Shown: one piece after another, positions 59,816-64,000 of the stretch
Layout of the letters: each line of letters opens with the position of its first letter
Position numbering within the stretch: the stretch's first letter is position 1
Source of the DNA: Umezawaea sp036375055
GTDB lineage: Bacteria > Actinomycetota > Actinomycetes > Mycobacteriales > Pseudonocardiaceae
Length of the DNA stretch: 64,000 bases
Assembly: GCF_036375055.1 (NCBI RefSeq)
Contig: NZ_DASUSQ010000084.1
Span: forward strand, 1 to 64,000
Reading direction: 5' to 3'
Made by a program: the position numbers and the translations under genes
Notes under the pieces: model-generated
Told to the model about the DNA's origin: nothing
Seen by the model: the letters and a program-made list of their open reading frames with translations, nothing else
The model's database searches: none

Positions 59816-59897
59816 GGGCTCACTCTACGTGGATTGACGAAAAGCGGTCCCCCGTCCAGGTGATGGGCAGTACGGCCGAATATGTAAGGCTCGGGGT

Positions 59898-60464
59898 GTG
59901 AGCCGAACCACTGAGAACGCGCTGCGCGAGAGCCTGCTCGCCGTCGCCGCGGAGGACCTGGCGGCGAACGGCTTCGCCGGGTTGCGGATGGCCGACGTGG
60001 CCAGCCGGGTCGGGGTGAGCAGGCAGACGCTCTACAACGAGTTCCGCAACAAGGTGGGACTCGTGCAGGCCGTGGCGCTCCAGCGGACGGCCGAGTACCT
60101 GGCCGGGATCGAGCAGCGGCTGGCGGAGGCACCGGACCCGTTCGACGGGATGCGGGACGCACTGGCGTTCCTGCTGGCTCGGGCCTCGGAGGACCGGCTG
60201 GTGTCGTCGGTGGTGACCGGCGCGGACGCCGAGGACCTGCTGCCGTTCCTGACCACCAGGGGGCTGCCGGTGCTGGTGCCCGCGAGCGCGGTGGTGGCGG
60301 CGCACCTGCGGCGGCGGTGGCCCGACCTGCCCGGCGAGCGGGCTGACCAGGCGGCTGAGACGATCGTGCGGCTGGCGCTGAGCCACCTGCTGCTGCCCAG
60401 CGGCCCGCCGGACCGGGCCGTGGACGCCATGATCACCGTCGCGAGGGCCGTGCTGCCGGAGTGA
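59898..60464 (+). CDS. TetR-family transcriptional regulator
   Basis: A 188-residue TetR-family protein with helix-turn-helix GLRMADVASRVGVSRQTLYN near residues 28-47 followed by EFRNKVGLVQAVALQRTAEY. The ligand domain is helical and Ala/Leu-rich, and the sequence recalls the alkane/fatty-acid-responsive TetR group, but no ligand is predictable. GTG at 59898. It lies 49 bases upstream of the Nramp transporter gene in the same direction, but the spacing holds its own operator-like repeat. Confidence 0.9.
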   Translation: MSRTTENALRESLLAVAAEDLAANGFAGLRMADVASRVGVSRQTLYNEFRNKVGLVQAVALQRTAEYLAGIEQRLAEAPDPFDGMRDALAFLLARASEDRLVSSVVTGADAEDLLPFLTTRGLPVLVPASAVVAAHLRRRWPDLPGERADQAAETIVRLALSHLLLPSGPPDRAVDAMITVARAVLPE

Positions 60465-60470
60465 CCCGAG

Positions 60471-60495
60471 CTTGTTGCCATGATGTGGCGACAAG
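60471..60495. promoter_or_regulatory. Inverted repeat upstream of mntH
   Basis: CTTGTTGCCA (60471-60480) and TGGCGACAAG (60486-60495) form a 10-bp inverted repeat with one mismatch and a 5-base centre, 18 bases before the mntH start. It fits the size of a metalloregulator (MntR/DtxR) or TetR operator. Confidence 0.45.
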
Positions 60496-60513
60496 CTGTC
60501 GAGGAGGTCACCG

Positions 60514-61743
60514 GTGGTCGCGCTCCGCCCGAAGGCCGCCCGCGTCAGAGCGGGTGCCGCGCTGCTCGGTCCCGCCTTCGTGGCGGCCATCGCCTACGTC
60601 GACCCCGGCAACGTCGCCACGAACACCGCGGCGGGCGCGCGGTACGGGTACCTGCTGGTCTGGGTGCTGGTCGTGGCCACTGCGATGGCCGGGCTGGTGC
60701 AGTACCTGTCGGCCAAGCTCGGGCTGGTCACCGGTCAGTCGCTGCCGGAGGCCGTGCGCGACCGGGTGCCGAGGCCGGTGCGGCTCGCCTACTGGGGCCA
60801 GGCGGAGGTCGTGGCGATGGCCACCGACCTCGCCGAGGTGCTCGGCGGCGCCATCGCGCTCGCCCTGCTGTTCGACCTGCCGCTGCTGGTCGGTGGCGTG
60901 ATCACCGGTGTGGTGTCGACCGCCCTGCTGCTCGTGCAGGACCGGCGGGGTCAGCGGCCGTTCGAGCGGGTCGTGACGACGCTGCTGGTCGTGGTCGCCG
61001 TCGGGTTCGCCGCGGGCCTGTTCGTCGACCCGCCGTCGGTCGCGGGGACCGTCGGCGGCCTGGTCCCCCGGTTCGACGGCGCGGACAGCGTGCTGCTCGC
61101 GGCCGGGATGCTGGGCGCGACCGTGATGCCGCACGCCGTGTACCTGCACTCGGCGCTGGCCCGCGACCGGCACGGCAGGCCGGAAGGGGGTGCGCCGCGC
61201 CGACGGCTGCTGGCCGCGACCAAGGTCGACGTGGTGGTCGCGATGGTGTTCGCGGGCGCGGTGAACCTGGCCGTGCTGCTGCTCGCCGCGAGCGCCCTGC
61301 GCGGCCTGCCGGACGTGGACGGCCTGGAGGGCGTGCACGCCGCAGTCGGCTCGCGGCTCGGCGGCGGGATCGCGCTGCTGTTCGCCGTCGGCCTGCTCGC
61401 GTCGGGCTTCGCGTCCACCGCCGTCGGCTGCTACGCGGGCGCGGTCGTGGTGGACGGCCTGCTGCGGTTCCGGATCCCGCTGCTGGTCCGCAGGCTCGTC
61501 ACGCTCGTGCCCGCCCTCGTCGTGCTCGCCGTCGGCGTCGACCCGACGCAGGCGCTCGTGCTGTCGCAGGTCGTCCTGTCGTTCGGCATCCCGTTCGCGC
61601 TGGTCCCGCTGGTGTGGTTGACGGCACGCCGGTCCGTCATGGGCACGGCCGCCAACCACGTCGGCACCACCGTCGCCGCCGGTGCCGCGTCGGTGGCCGT
61701 GATCGCCCTCAACCTCGTGCTGGTCTACCTCACGTTCGCGTAG
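60514..61743 (+). CDS. mntH: Nramp-family divalent metal transporter
   Basis: A 409-residue Nramp (MntH) protein, a proton-coupled importer of Mn2+ and other divalent metals. The metal-binding DPGN motif is in AIAYVDPGNVATNTAAGARY (TM1, near residue 32) and the TM6 MPHAVYLHSALARD near 205 contains the Met-Pro-His motif (quoted TVMPHAVYLHS). About 11 helices. GTG at 60514 follows GAGGAGGT. It overlaps the convergent oxidoreductase gene by 19 bases. A near-perfect inverted repeat precedes it. Confidence 0.95.
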   Translation: MVALRPKAARVRAGAALLGPAFVAAIAYVDPGNVATNTAAGARYGYLLVWVLVVATAMAGLVQYLSAKLGLVTGQSLPEAVRDRVPRPVRLAYWGQAEVVAMATDLAEVLGGAIALALLFDLPLLVGGVITGVVSTALLLVQDRRGQRPFERVVTTLLVVVAVGFAAGLFVDPPSVAGTVGGLVPRFDGADSVLLAAGMLGATVMPHAVYLHSALARDRHGRPEGGAPRRRLLAATKVDVVVAMVFAGAVNLAVLLLAASALRGLPDVDGLEGVHAAVGSRLGGGIALLFAVGLLASGFASTAVGCYAGAVVVDGLLRFRIPLLVRRLVTLVPALVVLAVGVDPTQALVLSQVVLSFGIPFALVPLVWLTARRSVMGTAANHVGTTVAAGAASVAVIALNLVLVYLTFA

Positions 61744-62696
61744 TCCACGCCCAGCGCGCCGAGGGCCGTGGTGAGCGTGCGCATCACGGCCAGGGTGTCG
61801 TCCAGCGTCATCTCGGGGCTCTCGGTGTACCCGGCGGCGACCCGCTGCGTGACCTCGGTCATCTGGTAGGTGTAGCCGGTGCCCTCCAGCTCGACCCGCT
61901 CCTCGACGCCGTTGACGACGATCGCCGCCGGGTTGAAGAACGGCTCCGGGACGTCGATCCGGCCGCCGCTGCCGACGATCGTGGCGCTCACCTCCGGCGT
62001 GCTGGTCAGCGAGCACGTGAGCAGCGCGTGCGCCCCGCTGCCGTAGGCGAGCAGCAGGGCCACGTCGGCGTCCACGCCGGTCGGCGCGAGCGACCCGTGC
62101 ACGGTGATCGACTCGGGCTCGCCCAGCACCATGTGCGCGAACGACACCGGGTAGACGCCGAGGTCGAGCAGCGCGCCGCCGCCGAGCGCCGGGTTCCACA
62201 GCCGGTGCGACGGGTCGTAGTCGGCGGTGAAGCCGAAGTCCGCGTGCACCGCCCGCACGTCACCGATGGCGCCCTCGGCCACCAGCGACTTGATCCGGCG
62301 GACGAGCGGGTTGAACCGCGTCCACATCGCCTCCATCAGGAACAGGTTCCGCTCGCGGGCCAGGTCGACGAGGTCCTGCGCGTCGGCCAGCGTCAGCGTG
62401 AACGCCTTCTCGCACAGCACGTGCTTGCCCGCCAGCAGGGCCGCCCGCGCCACCTCGTGGTGCTGGGCGTGGGGAGTGGCCACGTAGACCACGTCGACGT
62501 CCGGGTCGGCCAGCAGGTCGGCGGTGCTGCCGTAGGCGCGCGGGATGCCGTGCTTCGCGGCGAACTCCTGCGCGCGCGGCAGGGCGCGCGACGAGACGGC
62601 CAGCACTTCGGCACCACGCACCAGAAGCAGGTCGGCGGTGACGACGTCAGCGATACCACCAGGGGCGACAACGCCCCAACGCACGGGATTGGTCAC
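61725..62696 (-). CDS. Gfo/Idh/MocA-family oxidoreductase
   Basis: A 323-residue NAD(P)-dependent oxidoreductase. The Rossmann start is VRWGVVAPGGIADVVTADLL, with CEKAFTLTLADAQDLV containing the conserved Lys of the EKP-like motif (here CEKAF). The C-terminal domain has GALLDLGVYPVSFAHMVLGE. It probably acts on a sugar, inositol or dihydrodiol. ATG at 62696. The 3' end overlaps mntH by 19 bases in opposite orientation. Confidence 0.92.
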   Translation of the reverse strand: MTNPVRWGVVAPGGIADVVTADLLLVRGAEVLAVSSRALPRAQEFAAKHGIPRAYGSTADLLADPDVDVVYVATPHAQHHEVARAALLAGKHVLCEKAFTLTLADAQDLVDLARERNLFLMEAMWTRFNPLVRRIKSLVAEGAIGDVRAVHADFGFTADYDPSHRLWNPALGGGALLDLGVYPVSFAHMVLGEPESITVHGSLAPTGVDADVALLLAYGSGAHALLTCSLTSTPEVSATIVGSGGRIDVPEPFFNPAAIVVNGVEERVELEGTGYTYQMTEVTQRVAAGYTESPEMTLDDTLAVMRTLTTALGALGVDYANVR

Positions 62697-62728
62697 AGCA
62701 CGGCAGCCTAATCAGGCAAGATCGGGGC

Positions 62729-63103
62729 ATGCGCCTAGTCCTCAATCTGATCTGGTTCGTCCTCTCCGGGTTCTGGCTGGCGGTGGGCTACGCGATCGCC
62801 GGGATCATCTGCTGCGTCCTGATCATCACCATCCCCTGGGGCCTGGCGTCGTTCCGGATCGCGAACTACGCGCTGTGGCCGTTCGGCCGCACGGTGGTGG
62901 ACCGCCCGGACGCGGGCGCGGCCTCGCTGATCGGCAACATCATCTGGATCGTCGTGGCGGGCATCTGGCTGGCCATCGGCCACGTGGTCACCGGCATCGC
63001 GCTGTGCGTCACGATCATCGGCATCCCGCTGGGCATCGCGAACTTCAAGCTGATCCCGGTCTCCCTGATGCCGCTGGGCAAGGTCATCGTCGACGTACCG
63101 TGA
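62729..63103 (+). CDS. YccF-domain membrane protein
   Basis: A 124-residue protein with two YccF repeats: LNLIWFVLSGFWLAVGYAIA then ITIPWGLASFRIANYALWPFG, and IGNIIWIVVAGIWLAIGHVV then IIGIPLGIANFKLIPVSLMP (each quoted in part). Four transmembrane helices are expected. Function unknown. ATG at 62729, 32 bases from the divergent oxidoreductase gene. Confidence 0.93.
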   Translation: MRLVLNLIWFVLSGFWLAVGYAIAGIICCVLIITIPWGLASFRIANYALWPFGRTVVDRPDAGAASLIGNIIWIVVAGIWLAIGHVVTGIALCVTIIGIPLGIANFKLIPVSLMPLGKVIVDVP

Positions 63104-63161
63104 CCACCGGGGCGAGGCCAGGTGGTGGACCGCGGAAAATCACCACCAGCCCCGTTCCGGC

Positions 63162-64000
63162 TCACCCCGGCCCGAGCAGCTCCACGGCCTCCGCGCGCAT
63201 CTGCACCTTGCGCACCTTCCCGGTCACCGTCATCGGGAACTCGTCCACGACGTGCACGTACCGCGGGATCTTGTAGTGCGCCAGCTCGCCGGTGCAGAAC
63301 TCCCGCACCGCCTCGGCGGTGAGGGTGGGCGCGCCGGGCCGGAGCCGGACCCACGCCATCAGCTCCTCGCCGTAGCGGGCGTCCGGCACGCCGATGACCT
63401 GCGCGTCGAGGACGTCCGGGTGGGTGTGCAGGAACTCCTCGACCTCCCGCGGGTACACGTTCTCGCCGCCGCGGATCACCATGTCCTTGATGCGGCCGGT
63501 GATGCTCACGTAGTCGTCGGCGTCCATGACGGCGAGGTCCCCGGTGTGCATCCACCGCGCGGAGTCGATCGCCTCGGCCGTCTTGTCCGGCTGGTCCCAG
63601 TAGCCGAGCATCACCGAGTACCCGCGGGTGCACAGCTCGCCGGGCTCGCCGCGCGGCACGGGCCTCCCGGTGACCGGGTCGACGACCTTGACCTCCAGGT
63701 GCGGCCCGACCCGGCCGACGGTCGACACCCGGCGGTCCAGCGAGTCGTCGGCACGGGTCTGCGTGGAGACCGGTGACGTCTCGGTCATGCCGTAGCAGAT
63801 CGACACCTCGCGCATCCCCATGCGGTCGATGACCTGCTTCATCACCTCGACGGGGCACGGCGACCCGGCCATGATCCCGGTGCGCAGCGACGACAGGTCG
63901 TAGGTGTCGAAGTCCGGCTCGGCCAGCTCGGCGATGAACATCGTCGGCACGCCGTACAGCGAGGTGCAGCGCTCCTCCGCGACCGCGCGCAGCGTGGCGG
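63162..64000 (-). CDS. AMP-dependent acyl-CoA synthetase/ligase (partial)
   Basis: The C-terminal 279 residues of an acyl-activating enzyme that runs past the right edge of the window. Motifs are YGMTETSPVSTQTRAD (A5-like), TGDLAVMDADDYVSITGRIKDMVIRGGENVYPREVEEFL (A7-A8 region; in part: TGDLAVMDADDYVSITGRIK) and PMTVTGKVRKVQMR with the A10 Lys. It likely forms acyl-adenylates and CoA thioesters, as in fatty-acid ligases (FadD). The frame continues through 64000 without a stop; the start and ATP-binding P-loop are outside the window. Confidence 0.93.
   Translation of the reverse strand, partial: ATLRAVAEERCTSLYGVPTMFIAELAEPDFDTYDLSSLRTGIMAGSPCPVEVMKQVIDRMGMREVSICYGMTETSPVSTQTRADDSLDRRVSTVGRVGPHLEVKVVDPVTGRPVPRGEPGELCTRGYSVMLGYWDQPDKTAEAIDSARWMHTGDLAVMDADDYVSITGRIKDMVIRGGENVYPREVEEFLHTHPDVLDAQVIGVPDARYGEELMAWVRLRPGAPTLTAEAVREFCTGELAHYKIPRYVHVVDEFPMTVTGKVRKVQMRAEAVELLGPG

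Overview
The window is about 71-74% GC, packed with genes on both strands, uses GTG starts very often and joins many genes by 4-base GTGA overlaps. SepH, DUF2537, DUF2530, DUF3027 and DUF2771 proteins, a CspB-type cold-shock protein with a long tail, and two citrate synthases all point to an actinomycete. The dispersed hairpin repeats and general style fit Pseudonocardiales (the Saccharothrix/Lentzea/Actinosynnema neighbourhood), but this is inference. Much of the gene set (gltA, citA, serC, SepH, DUF2537, SpoU methylase, MarR, DUF2530, DUF3027, large MFS protein, csp) matches, as I recall it, a conserved actinobacterial neighbourhood (Mycobacterium tuberculosis around Rv0871-Rv0896), so the window is mainly chromosomal core with accessory insertions.

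Layout. 1-8.8 kb: photolyase, main citrate synthase, a TetR/sugar-kinase pair divergent from an acyl-CoA dehydrogenase, an amidohydrolase/aldose-epimerase pair and a GNAT acetyltransferase. 8.8-18.4 kb: APC permease, MFS transporter whose start lies in a perfect 16-bp inverted repeat, pdxH, a complete ureABCFGD urease operon without ureE, and a second citrate synthase-like gene. 18.4-21.3 kb: an accessory island with a tandem-repeat array and three co-directional membrane-protein genes, two of them paralogous, with a 21-bp element repeated upstream and a 36-bp palindromic region; its largest gene has distinctly low GC. This is the best candidate for an undescribed system. 21.3-24.6 kb: ABC exporter plus NarL-type two-component system. 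24.7-32.4 kb: serC, a MacB-like tripartite export operon with an unusual lipoprotein, divergent OmpR-type two-component genes, and sepH.

32.4-42.5 kb: an intergenic area with two palindromic mobile-like elements, small membrane proteins, a heterodimeric ABC exporter with one degenerate site, a decayed LysR remnant, several uncharacterised genes, a second tandem-repeat array, DUF2537 and SpoU methylase. 42.7-50.7 kb: glutamate-cysteine ligase family gene, an antibiotic-resistance-type ABC-F protein, superoxide dismutase with a TTGCAA double motif in its promoter, an orphan iron box between two terminators, a MarR/MFS pair and an NCS2 purine permease. 50.7-64 kb: DUF2530, a sacsin-like ATPase coupled to DUF3027, glutaminyl cyclase, MFS protein, DUF2771 lipoprotein, a third palindromic element, Csp, HAD phosphatase, TetR and Nramp transporter, an oxidoreductase, a YccF protein and the truncated end of an AMP-dependent ligase.

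No rRNA, tRNA, CRISPR array, insertion sequence with transposase, or prophage was seen. Functional groups present are metal metabolism (nickel urease, superoxide dismutase, Nramp, iron box), envelope stress/export (two ABC exporter plus two-component pairs, a heterodimeric ABC exporter, two MFS proteins, ABC-F), and central metabolism (two citrate synthases, SerC, PdxH).
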